From Bremia lactucae (lineage: Eukaryota; Oomycota; Peronosporomycetes; Peronosporales; Peronosporaceae), in the NCBI RefSeq assembly GCF_004359215.1, contig NC_090610.1, forward strand, positions 14,905,539 through 14,928,473: 22,935 bases of DNA, read 5' to 3'. The translations under genes were made by a program, and so were the position numbers. The notes beneath the pieces are model-generated. The model was not told the DNA's origin. It was given only the letters and a program-made list of their open reading frames with translations, and did no database searches. Position 1 is the first letter of the stretch. Each line of letters starts with the position of its first letter. Of the stretch, positions 8,670 to 17,284 are shown piece after piece.

Positions 8670-9153
8670 TGTAACGTGGCACCTTTCACTTGTACTGCTA
8701 AGTACTAGTTGACCTTACACTGATTACAGTGAAGGTTAGGTGCCTCGAAACTTGACGTACACAGGAGTACAGAGGAAGGTTTCTAGGTAGCTAAGGGTCT
8801 TTAGCTACCAAAAGCAATTTAAAGGATTAGAATTAGGGAAAAGTAAAACTGTATTAATATATTAAGTTTCCTACGTGACGATCTTCTATCTACTACTGAA
8901 CTTATAATATTAATATATAACTAGTATGGCGTCTCCTTGCGCACCGCACAATCGTGTCTTGAAACGATTGGCGGGGTTGATTTAGACTTAAATCAACCAA
9001 TCAATAGAGCTACTGTCTTATTGCATCAATAATTCTAGATTTGTATTATTGGAACTATTTAAGTCAATATAATAGAGATAATAAATTTGTGCTTCTTTAC
9101 TTATTTCCTCTTATAATAAATATTATATTTATGTAACGGGAAACCCTGTTACA
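8670..9153 (-). repeat. Family B 5' LTR, minus orientation (484 bp)
   Basis: On the minus strand it starts TGTAACAGGG at 9153 and ends CACGTTACA at 8670, so it has the TG...CA ends of an LTR with short inverted termini TGTAAC/GTTACA. It is homologous to 10531-11047 and 18305-18726; shared blocks include the CGTTTCAAGACACGATT-like block, the GTAGATAGAAGATCG block and the TAATCAGTGTAAGGT / GGTGC block near the end. A tRNA-type primer site follows at two nucleotides, which marks it as the 5' LTR of the element carrying B-gag1. Confidence 0.8.
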
Positions 9154-9640
9154 GTGTCCCTTGAACAAGGACTCAATAATTTTTACGAATTCATACGATT
9201 TTTTAGAGTTGTGACTTTTTATTTCCATGGGCTCGTAAGGTAATCAGAAGATATTTTGGTCCATTTCGGCTTTGTTGATTTCTGAATTAAATTTTTATCA
9301 AAATCATCCAGGCTTTCTCTGTTTTCTTCTCGCGGTGATAAGTCTTCAGGATTCGAGAAGCAAAGTAGCTCCGCTACATATATCTTTTTAATTATGCAAT
9401 TATTAATAGAGGCTAGTGAGGCTAGCTCTTGAGCCAACACGTGAAGAATAGCACGCTGTAGGCTCCTTCTTTATCCCCACGTCTACTGTCGATTCATGAT
9501 TGACGCTCTGAGAAGTCATATTCGACCTCACCTTTTAACAATCGGTCAGTGCATTAGCACTACGTCTATAGAGCTCAATATTTCGCTATCTACAGCTTTG
9601 CTACCTGGGGCAAAGCAGATATCCTCGTGCCTCTTCTTGT
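9154..9640. other. Unassigned AT-rich interval
   Basis: It lies outside the family B 5' LTR and before the repeated 3' region. The longest reading frame is on the minus strand at 9440-9219 (73 codons, containing EELASLASI-like and NRESLDDFDKNLIQKSTK). It resembles nothing I know and has no in-window copy. It could be flanking genomic DNA, a decayed element, or the 5' part of the family B 3' region. Confidence 0.4.
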
Positions 9641-10530
9641 AGGCTTCGCGATTAAGCGCTTTCGGCAGGATACTTAATCTCTAGACAAACGATGGAGCTT
9701 GTAGCGTGCACCAACTCCGGACCGTCTTTCAAACCGGTCACGAAAAGATACCAATTCGTCAAGTCAGGCCCCGCCGCCTGCGCTTTGCACATTTTTTATA
9801 AATTTGTTCCAAGCTTGAAACAAGGGAGTTACATCATTGGCACGCTTGTCAGTATACCATCGATGTCGGATGAAGACATCGATAAAGAATTCCTTTCCGT
9901 CCTTACCAGGCTTGTGAAGCCTAGGAAAATTATGGCTTCTGTTGGGGAGGGACACGCAACGTATTTCGGTCCCTCTCACTTTCGCTCATGTTAGCGTTTA
10001 AGCTAACATACTTTTGAAGTAACCTTACCGATCACTTCGTTCCTGGTAGTGCATGTTAGCATCACCAGTATCATACTTTTTACCGGAGTTATGACATGGT
10101 CACTTCTAATAACTTTCTTCTAATAAGAAGAAAGTCCGATGACTCGAACATCTTGGCGATCAATACTTGATCTATCCCGTAAGAACCTGCTGGCTTGACT
10201 GATTTGAAACCGGACGAAACGCAGACTACTACAGTTGTCTTCGAGTCAGACACGGAATCCGACTCGTGAAAAAGACGCCTCCAATCGGAATTGGATGCGA
10301 GTTGTTTCTCGCAGTAGACGCTTGAGCGTCCGCTGGTGTGTTGCAACACCAGCAGCTACGCATAGTCGTGTAGATGCCAGTTTGCTGCCTTATAGGCGAC
10401 GCACACGGGCTGAAATTACCATGCGCGAAAGTTGGAACAAACAGAAGGCAGAAAGTGCTCTTTTCCAGAAAGAGACACAATAGTACTATGTCGCTGTTAA
10501 TTAGTCACTATAGTGACTATTAAGAAGGGG
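9640..10530 (+). repeat. Family B 3' region, copy R1, ending in a polypurine tract
   Basis: It is a direct repeat of about 17285-18304. Aligned anchors are GCTTGTAGCGTG (9698 / 17329), GTCCTTACCAG.CTTGTGAAGCCT (9899 / 17518), CGATCACTTCGTTCCTGGT (10029 / 17786) and the CCGACTCGTG block (10259 / 18003). On the plus strand a frame ends with RRRTRAEITMRESWNKQKAE then SALFQKETQ and TAG at 10481-10483, preceded in another frame by an acidic ESDTESDS stretch. A purine tract AAGAAGGGG (10522-10530) sits exactly before the LTR, which fixes the sense strand as plus. Longer minus-strand frames exist but are judged shadows. Function is unknown. Confidence 0.6.
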
Positions 10531-11047
10531 TGAGAAAAGGGGTTTCCGATAAATGAATGTTATCTCCTATACGAGGAATAATAATTTATTTTCTACAAGA
10601 GAAAATAATAAGGGAGATTGAAAATATTATCGTGTTATTGTTATACCTAAAATTTTCAATAGTACCGTAAATGGTTATATTGAAGCAAGACAGCAACACC
10701 TCGACTGCACTGGTTCGCTTAAAGTTTGAATCAATCCCGTCAATCGCTGCTAGACGCGCGAAGGGGGGGGGGGGTTAGCAATGAGTCGTAATACATAACT
10801 AGATTAATATCTTAAGTCATTTAAGAAGATCGCAATACGTAGGAGCTTAAATCTATTAAGCCATTTTGCCCTTTCCTTATACTAAGCTTTCTTAGTACTG
10901 ACTTTTTGTAGCATCGAATTCTTAGCAACTTAATACGCTTCCACTGCACGTTGTGTACGTGAAGTATTCGGCGATATCTCTACGTTCACTGTTATCAGTG
11001 TGATTTAGCTAGTACTGAGGCAGTATTAGCGGAGGTGCTCCGTTACA
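10531..11047 (+). repeat. Family B LTR copy 2 (3' LTR), with a G12 run
   Basis: It starts TGAGAAAAGGGGTTTCC after the polypurine tract (the family start TGTAACAGGG in a decayed form) and ends GGTGCTCCGTTACA at 11047. It is homologous to the minus-oriented LTR at 8670-9153 and to 18305-18726. No TGG primer site follows, in agreement with a 3' LTR. A run of twelve G (10763-10774) lies where the other copies read GCGAGGAGGCGC or GCAAGGAGACGC. Boundaries were set by alignment by eye. Confidence 0.75.
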
Positions 11048-11790
11048 CGACATCTAAATAGTATTGTAAAGAAGCGTGACTTTATCCCTAAAGCTGCTAA
11101 CAATGACCAAAGGATCACCCTCCAATGGCGGCAGCAAAGCAATGCATTCACTTTTAGACACTTTATTCGTCAAGAAAATATCTAAGTGCCTATCTCAGAA
11201 GTGTCACCCGTTTCACAAATTGCCAGTCTGCTTTACGCGGGTATTAAGTGTGCACAACATCTTGCACATAAATCTCTTATCTGGTGCAATTTGCTTTCAG
11301 TACTCGTATGACGATGCGCATGGCTAAATCGTGCGCTCGACACACTACATCGCAAAAATACTCTACCTGGTCACAAGCGCCGGAAGGTCGAAACAGAATT
11401 GTGCGTCTGTGTATATCTGTGCATCTACGTGAAGAGGTCACAGCCCAAAACCGGTGAAGCGATAATCAAGTTATGCTTCTTTAGATTTGCTAGTACCATA
11501 ACATGATAAGTGTGTGGAATTTCAACCTTTAGACGTGCTTCGCCGATCATTTTTGAGTATTTTTTAAATCCATTGGCGGGTTTAACTTTGAGCCACATGA
11601 ATCTCAGTCTTAATGGATGCTACAGCAGCGGTGTTGCACCCAGTATTCTAAGGCAATTTACAACCGTACTGAAACAAATCTCGGCTAAATTTCAAAAAGG
11701 GTGATCCTTATCGAATAAAATATTTTATGGTTCGTATGTAAAATTAGAAAATTTTCTTTACTCTGTGTATTATAAAGTAGAAAGGACAAT
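11048..11790. other. Unassigned interval of about 740 bp
   Basis: No frame gives a protein I recognise. The longest readings are 83 codons on plus (11076-11327) and 64 codons on plus (11510-11704); neither has a signal peptide, an effector motif or repeated domains. Base composition is similar to the flanks and few strong hairpins stand out. It may be the post-chromodomain tail of element E (minus), a decayed element, or old flanking DNA. Confidence 0.4.
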
Positions 11791-11977
11791 GTGAAGCTAT
11801 GTGGACCCTATTCGTGCTGCTTTAGACGTCGGTCTAGCCCCATAGGGAGGCGTCCTCTCACAAAGATTCTTATTGGAGGTATTGCATCTCTTCTGAGATG
11901 CGTGCAAGAATAATATCTTGCAATCCGTTTACGAACGCGCCAACCGCGCATTTTCCGTTGGTCCTTTTTAATCATCG

Positions 11978-12131
11978 GATGATCTCGTCACACCGTTCCA
12001 CGAGATCCAAAAAATCCAACAAAAGCTGGGAGCGAGGCTTCCAACAATCATGCAAGGGTGGTAACCCTCGCCTTCATACGAGAAAATTCGTTTGAATCCC
12101 TTCACTCCGCGGTGGTTCAAGAAGCGCTCGA
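11978..12131 (-). pseudogene. Chromodomain remnant of element E
   Basis: Two minus-strand frames complement each other: ERLLNHRGVKGFK in one, then (T)NFLV, RRGLPPLHDCWKPRSQLLLD and FLDLVERCDE in another. Together they show the chromodomain pattern of Ty3 chromoviruses: an opening E-x-L-L-x-H-R, a Y/F-L-V-x-W/R-x-G-x-P-P turn, W-x-P (here the family W-E-P is W-K-P), and a final aliphatic helix. In active elements this domain reads histone marks and steers integration. A frameshift near 12090 breaks it. Confidence 0.65.
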
Positions 12132-12321
12132 CTAGAAAGCGTTTCTCACAATCTGAGTCCCTCAGTGATGAGTGAGAGGAGGGTAAACCGAACCCGACTT
12201 ACTTTCGGGCGCGACTGGTAGCCGACATGTTCATCACAGTCGTGACCTCCGGCGATTGCGGGAGCACGTGGGTTATAAGCTTTACGGTCGTCATAACGAT
12301 GGTGAACGGTATTTGCATCGA

Positions 12322-12672
12322 TTAATCGGAAGTTCGAGCGAAGCTTGCTGCTAAACAAATTGGCAACCGAAAGGGCGCTCTAAGCTCGTTGCGACGAGCT
12401 AGCGACAGCTCGTCGAGAGAACGCATCCCGAAAAGAATCAGTTGAAGCGTCCCGCTCAAGACTATCAGTCTCTGGCGGATGGTTCGGATCGTTCTGGTGT
12501 GATTCGCAACTGGAAGATGCCTCGTACTTAAAGCTCGGGAGGATATTGCCAAGATGAAACGAAGGATGCGAGCGCATTCTACCAAGTAGCTCGACCGTGT
12601 ATGCATTGCCTTCGCGGTGGAATACACGAACGGGCCGATATATTTTAGACAAAACTGTTTTACTGCCCTCAT
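12322..12672 (-). pseudogene. Ty3 integrase C-terminal (SH3-like) domain of element E
   Basis: Two overlapping minus-strand readings are complementary. The frame open from 12652 contains IYRPVRVFHREGNAYTVELL, GRMRSHPSFHLGNILPSF and KYE, the well-known GPF-V-x-R-x-G-x-A-Y-x-L-x-L-P-x-M/R-x-H-P-x-F-x-V-x-x-L-P motif (GPY/F domain) of Ty3 integrases. The other frame supplies KYIGPF just upstream. One frameshift at about 12630 separates them. A serine-rich acidic linker (NHPPETDSLERDASTDSF) follows, leading to the chromodomain. Confidence 0.8.
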
Positions 12673-12699
12673 TCGGTACTACATGTTTGGTAGATTTAC

Positions 12700-13430
12700 C
12701 GTAAGCAATAGGACTCGATCGTTAATATTAATTGAAAGATTTTTTGTCTTTCCTTTTTGTTAGTTCCGTTTCTGTCGGTCCACCGCATCAGCGATGGAAT
12801 TCTATATTAAACGGGCTACTGCTTCTCGAGCCAACAGGAATTCTTCTGCTGATTTGGGTTTGTTATTGCTTTCAGTGCGTCCGTCGCGCGCTGCGGATTT
12901 ACATTCTCCTCTACAGTGATAGCTTTATTGTTCTCATGGTACTACCGTGGTCGATGCCGGGTGTGTCAGCATCGTTATTATCAAAGTCACCATAAATTTC
13001 TTGCTATTGCTGAGTTTGTCTTCTCCGATGTTGACTAAAACAACATCGGTGTCTTTCATTTAGACCCTTGAGTCAATGTGTGATGAGCAAGAGCCAGATC
13101 GCTCTGTGCTCAAGCGAGTCCCTCTCCTATTGGACTAGAGTTTCACTATGACAAGGTGGGTATGCGTGAATCGCTAAATCAATCAGGAAGAACGGTGTAT
13201 GCTCTGTTGAATCATGCAACGAATTGTTATTGAAAATTCCATCGTCATGAACTCAGTCCTACTCGTAAACGAATGGACGTATCCTCAAAGTATCTCATCA
13301 AGGACACGACTTTGCACATTCTGTCTGACCATCTGTCCGGATGATCGACTGAAGTGTCGATCATATAGAATCTCGCTGTGGTTGCGCAACCACAGCTAGA
13401 AGCAGTTGGGAAGGATACTCATCAAGTTAA
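12700..13430 (-). pseudogene. Ty3 integrase core C-terminal part of element E
   Basis: Minus-strand readings in changing frames give TDGQTECAK (the family TDGQTER with its catalytic Glu), RVLDEIL, RTEFMTMEFSI, HTPFFL, and the block upstream of the GPY/F domain including DAVDRQKRN-like sequence at 12800-12760. The nucleotide match to 16100-16600 on the opposite strand is obvious over several hundred bases. Two hairpins at 13341-13364 and 13375-13396 replace unique sequence present in the plus-strand homologue (see findings). No long frame is open. Confidence 0.75.
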
Positions 13431-13509
13431 TAAAGGCATAAGTACCATATAACTTGAGGAAACAAGTCCCCAAGATTCTGAGGTTTATTCCCCGACTACC
13501 TTCAAAAGT

Positions 13510-14130
13510 AAGATCTAAACAAGGAACTGAGACATTGAATGTCCTAGTAAAAGAACGGATTAAGTGTAGGCGCTTTTACACTTGATATGACAGCGCCTCC
13601 GAAGTAATTTTTGGAGATTATTGCCAACGCTAGAATCGAACCAATTCTTGCGAGATCTACGTAGTGGCAAAGTCGAGCAGATCTGCGTACTTGTCACATA
13701 TGACAAGTACGTGGTCGCATTTCCTGAGAACAACCGGATTCCAAGTAGCTCATCGATGAACATAAGTGTCCTCGATTAGGAGACTCGGATTGAACGTTTC
13801 ACGTCCCAATCCTGGGAGTCTTTGAAGACACATACTTTATATAAGGGTTTAACCAAATGCAAGGATGTATTTTCTGAATCCGTAATGCGCGAGTTGCCTA
13901 AGGATAAAGGCAGTCGACACGAAATTAACTTGTTACCAGGTTCATGTATTACTGCGCCATGACGCAGTGGCCATTGTCTCGTAAACAACTATGACCGATC
14001 GACAAGTTCGTTGCCGATCGCATAGCTACGGGCCATGTGAGTGGGTCAATCTTCCTACATAGCTATCGGACTTTCTGTGTGCGTTACACAACAGGAGGCT
14101 AGCGGATTGTGCATGCATTCAATAAAATCT
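13510..14130 (+). pseudogene. Family B linker and RT N-terminal region
   Basis: The plus strand reads FLRDLRSGKVEQICVLV, continuing TYDKYVVAFPENNR, then SSSSMNISVLD and CKDVFSESVMRELPKDKGSR followed by HEINLLPGS. This matches the protease-RT linker of oomycete Ty3 elements and the opening of RT (F-x-D-V-...-L-P-x-D-R-G-x-x-H-x-I-x-L-x-P-G). The next block (13960-14130), expected to encode the QWPL/KPNGKWRIVH RT fingers, is scrambled by stops and shifts. Only fragments such as ASGLCMHSIKSAL are readable there. Confidence 0.7.
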
Positions 14131-14960
14131 GCACTGCAACGGCTCAAACACCGATACCGCGAAAAGACGTAATCATTGATGGTATGTCAAAGAGTACATT
14201 CTTTCGTCAATGGATCTGATGGATGGATTCTATCAGATCCTCATGCTTGAACAAGATATGGCGTATGCAGCAGTAAGCACCCCAAGCGGTATGCTACGGG
14301 AGTGGCTAGTCATGCCACAGGGAATTAGTAATGCCCTGCGACATTTGACAGATGTGTAATCAATCTGGTGAGATCGGTGTGGGATTTTCCACCGAGTTAT
14401 TTGATGACGTCTTTGTGCATAGCAGAGCCATGAACGGAAAGTCGGATGTTGAAGTACATTGTATTCACGTTCGAAAGGTTCTTACACTTATGCGGAGGCA
14501 CAAGTTGTATGCAAATCTCAAGAAGTGGATATTTACTCCAAGCGAAATACCACTTCTTGGGTGCATGCATCGTGGGTAAACACGGAGTACGCCCGGATCC
14601 AGAAAAAATCAAGTCAATCACCGATAGGCCTATGCCAGCCGATGTAAAGGAACTTATAAGTTCCTCGGTTTAGCGGTGTACCTGCATAAGTACTCCGCGA
14701 TTATGCCGAAATGACAGTACTTCCGTCTTGTTTGTTAAGGCTTACTGTAAAATGTAATGTGGTCTTGGACCGCTGATTGTCAGCTTTCCTTCGAGGGTAT
14801 CAAGCAATATTTGATGCAATCGCTAATCCTGGCGATTGCAAACCAATAAATAACATTTTGTGTATTCTGTGAAGCCAGCAATTTTGCTAACGGCTGTGCT
14901 TTAATGAAATATGACACAGATTGCGCAGAGTGCGTTGTCTGTTATCAGTCGCGTCAGCGT
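14131..14960 (+). pseudogene. Family B reverse transcriptase palm and thumb remnant
   Basis: PIPRKDVIIDGMSKSTFF is followed, after a one-base shift, by SMDLMDGFYQILMLEQDMAY and AAVSTPSGMLREWLVMPQGI. This holds the first catalytic Asp (GAT 14213-14215) and the LVMPQG motif. Then comes LFDDVFVHSRAMNGKSD, in which the two catalytic Asp of the Y/F-x-D-D box survive with Leu in place of Tyr (FDD at 14400-14408), and KLYANLKKWIFTPSEIPLLG with GKHGVRPDPEKIKSI in the next frame. Sequence after about 14680 (the thumb, then LHKYS) is frayed. A gap of about 20 codons between SNAL and the FDD region indicates a deletion. Confidence 0.85.
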
Positions 14961-15480
14961 TAACCAGCCGAACGTAATTACCCAGTGCATGGCAAGGAAC
15001 GTCTTGCCATGAATTATGCACTGGCTAAGTTTAAGTTCTATCTCGAAGGGGGTAGACCGTTCATTGTTTATACGGATCATGCGTCCTGAGGGACGGCCGT
15101 AAACAGTTCACACCTCTTAGAAAAACGGCGACATGTTGTTGTCTTTCTTTGCGGAGTATTTTTTTTGAGCAAACCATAACGACTCTATGTCGTGGCTGAT
15201 GCCCATTCATGCCGGCTGCGCAAATCAACAGTGAGGATAAGCCGGCTGTTGCTACAATGAGAGTTTCCGTCATCAACAATACTTGACGACGTTTGAATAG
15301 CCTATTAAGAAGATAAGGTTCTTAAAAGGTTTGATGGATCACCTAAGAGGTCCATCGCATTAATCCTTAAAATGTTTGTAGAGATTGTATCGATCTTTAG
15401 CAGATCGATAATCAACACGCAATGGCTTACTGTGCTACTCAGCCATTGCTTGCGACACACATCCTGTCGTCATTTCCACC
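14961..15480 (+). pseudogene. Family B RNase H remnant
   Basis: The best piece is NYPVHGKERLAMNYALAKF then EGGRPFIVYTDHAS (14974-15085), which has the conserved N-Y-x-V/T-x-x-K-E-x-L-A and V-Y/F-T-D-H motifs of Ty3 RNase H. The family Asp/Glu after H is replaced by Gly within a perfect hairpin. Further on, readings resembling GDMLLSFFAEYFF correspond to the ARWLSFFAEYNF segment, and ADALSRR is lost. The interval 15280-15480, leading to integrase, shows only hairpins and no clear motif. Confidence 0.8.
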
Positions 15481-15489
15481 CATTATGAG

Positions 15490-16300
15490 TTGCGTTTACG
15501 CATCATGTATGAGTGCCACGATGCACCAATAAGTAGGCATCGTGGACGTGAGAAAACTTATCTCGCGATAAGCCGCGATTTCTACGTCCGCAATACGTGC
15601 TTGCAAAGTTTAGCAACGGGTAAAGCTCAGCACTTCATCCCGTGCTCCGTTACAACCTCTTCCTGTTCCAGCAGAGTGCTGGCAGTCCTTTTCTATGGAC
15701 TTCGTCTTCGGATTTTTCGAAAACGATCACAAGAATATTGGTATTCTTTTGTTTTTTTTGATCGTTTTAGCAAGATGTACCGTCTTGTTCCAGTCCCGGA
15801 GCCGATCCCAGCCAAAGGTTGGGCTCGTGGCTTTGTTGACACGATATTTCGACTCCATGGGGTACCCCGTTAACTGGTCTCAAATCGAGACTCCCGGTTC
15901 ATGGCGGCGTTTCGGCAGTTAGTGTTTAAATCACTTAGGACATCGTTGAAAATTTCAACTTCTGACCATCCGGAAACAGATGGTCAGACGGAACGTGCAG
16001 ATCGCATTCTCGAAGAAATTCTTTGCCGATACGGCCAATCGTTTGAGAGTTGGAAAGAGTTCTTCCCGATGGCAGAATTTGCCATCAACGATTCGGTGCA
16101 TACATCAAGAAAGCGCACCGATTTCGTGAATGGCTTACGCCAACCAAGTATACTCACCTTGTATGAAAGTAACTCTTTATTCAACTCGGGAGGGACTCGC
16201 TCGAGCAAAGAACAATCTAGCTTTTGCTCATCACGCATTGACTCTACAGTCAATGCGAAGGATGCCAGTGCTGATTCATTCCACATTGCAGTGGACTAAC
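15490..16300 (+). pseudogene. Family B integrase (zinc-binding and catalytic core) remnant
   Basis: RLRIMYECHDAPISRHRGRE then KTYLAISRDFY carries the His pair of the HHCC zinc domain. SMDFVFGFFENDHKNIGILL gives the first catalytic Asp. Then come DRFSKMYRLVPVPEP and GFVDTIFRLHGVPR. At the second catalytic site the frame reads a stop (TAA 15871-15873) followed by LVSNRDSRFMAAF, so the usual SDRDPRF Asp is Asn (AAT 15883-15885). TSDHPETDGQTERADRILEE keeps the catalytic Glu (15991-15993), followed by SWKEFFPMAEFAINDSVHTS. Several frameshifts are present. It is homologous to element E. Confidence 0.88.
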
Positions 16301-16840
16301 TCAGTAATAGGATAAGCTATTGTTGACTTTGATGACGATGCTGAAAGACTCAGCATCGAAAACAATAATATTAGTGAGAACAATAATGCTCTCACTAAAG
16401 AGGAGAAGTACGTCTCCGCAGTGCGCCCCGGTCGCTCTGAAAACAACATCAAAACTAAATGAGCAGGAATTTGTTTTCCTGCTGGATAGAGAAAAAGTGT
16501 TCCGTTTGTATAGAATTCCATCGCTGATGCCGTGGACCGACAGAAACGGAACTCTGACAAAAACGGAAGTGCAAACATTCTTCTTTTTTTAATATTAATG
16601 ACCTAGTCCGAATGTCTACGGTAGATCTATCAAACATAAAGTGACGAATTTGGGCGGTCAAAAGTTACTGCCTACGCGTTTCGTGTACTGCACCGCCAAG
16701 GCAGTGCTGTTAAAATTCCGGCTGCACCCTTCGATTGAGCTACCCCCCTAGGATGCGTATGAATCCTGCTCTTAATGTCGAACGTCTCCACCCGTGCCAT
16801 CAGTACGAGGCCTTTTCCGGTTCTTGTCGTCCGGTCGAAC
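16301..16840 (+). pseudogene. Family B integrase C-terminal region remnant
   Basis: A frame reads DAVDRQKRNSDKNGSANILL at about 16520-16580, then PNVYGRSIKHKVTNLGGQKL followed by LPTRF. After shifts the pieces STAKAVLLKFRLHPS and RMRMNPALNVERLHPCHQYE appear. These correspond to the segment leading into the GPY/F (SH3-like) domain and its R-M-x-x-x-P-x-x-x-V-x-x-L-x-P-x-x-x-Y-E end. The GPF core is decayed. Unlike element E, no chromodomain follows. Confidence 0.75.
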
Positions 16841-16865
16841 GAGACTCGGAACGTCCATCGTTAGT

Positions 16866-17056
16866 TGGAAACAAGGCGGTGTTTCTCGTGAACAGTTGCA
16901 AAACCGTGCGCAAGTTGCGATTGATCTACTGGTGAACGAACTGGCACATCGTCTCTTTATAACGAATTGGTGAGAGCTCGTCAAGAGGTTTCATCCTTGA
17001 AAGATGTAGTGAGACATCTGGTTCGTGAGAACCAGACTCTATCAGGGTTTAGCTAG
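16866..17056 (+). pseudogene. Coiled-coil reading frame after integrase
   Basis: After one single-base frameshift near 16960, the plus strand reads WKQGGVSREQLQNRAQVAID, LLVNELAHRL, then YNELVRARQEVSSLKDVVRH and LVRENQTLSGFS and a TAG stop at 17054-17056. Hydrophobic residues (L/V/I) recur every three to four positions between charged ones, the pattern of a coiled coil. It lies just after the integrase C-terminus and before the repeated 3' region. It may be the polyprotein tail or part of a separate ORF. A gag N-terminal coiled coil from another insertion is also possible. Confidence 0.5.
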
Positions 17057-17284
17057 GGTCTATCAAGCTTTGGCGGATGCCTTAGACTCTGCCGGTTAGA
17101 TTCGGCCCCATCAGAGGGTCCATCAGAGAAAGAGCGCTTTCCTCGCTGGTAAGATAATTAAAGGTTATCAATCCCTTCGCGCATCTCACCAGAGATGCAC
17201 GTCCTCCAACGGGGGTCTTTAAGGGAGTATGCCTCCTCAGGGGCATTGCCTGCACCCTTAAAGCACTAGGGACATGGGTCCCCC
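17057..17284 (+). other. Non-coding stretch with hairpins between coiled coil and 3' repeat
   Basis: No convincing protein is visible. It contains inverted repeats: GCATCTC/GAGATGC near 17182-17199 and a wide CTTTAAGGG/CCCTTAAAG pair at 17217-17264. An AGAGGCA/TGCCTCT pair follows at 17287-17310, just inside the next feature. It bridges the coiled-coil frame and the repeated 3' region. Confidence 0.4.

Larger units (their letters stand above)
11791..13430 (-). mobile_element. Ty3/Gypsy chromodomain element fragment E (integrase to 3' tail)
   Basis: Read leftwards from 13430 the order is integrase core, integrase C-terminal SH3-like domain, linker, chromodomain. The stretch 13200-12724 is homologous in inverted orientation to 16100-16600 of the plus-strand family B element. 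The chromodomain places E among chromovirus-like Ty3 elements. No LTR can be assigned. RT and RNase H are missing on the 5' side, where a plus-strand pol begins at about 13510. Confidence 0.75.

Noticed and set aside
9692..9994. Plus-strand 100-codon frame as a real protein gene
   Set aside because: The same region in R2 has stops and indels in this frame. I describe the region as a repeat with possible coding origin rather than call a gene.
12732..12995. Plus-strand 87-codon frame looking like a signal peptide with membrane segments
   Set aside because: It is antisense to the integrase of element E; the hydrophobic residues come from reading pol backwards. No second copy keeps the frame.
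13510..16840. Reverse transcriptase and integrase as part of an endogenous virus
   Set aside because: Domain order and motifs are those of Ty3/Gypsy LTR retrotransposons with flanking LTRs and polypurine tract, and no recognisable envelope protein is present. A viral origin is not needed.
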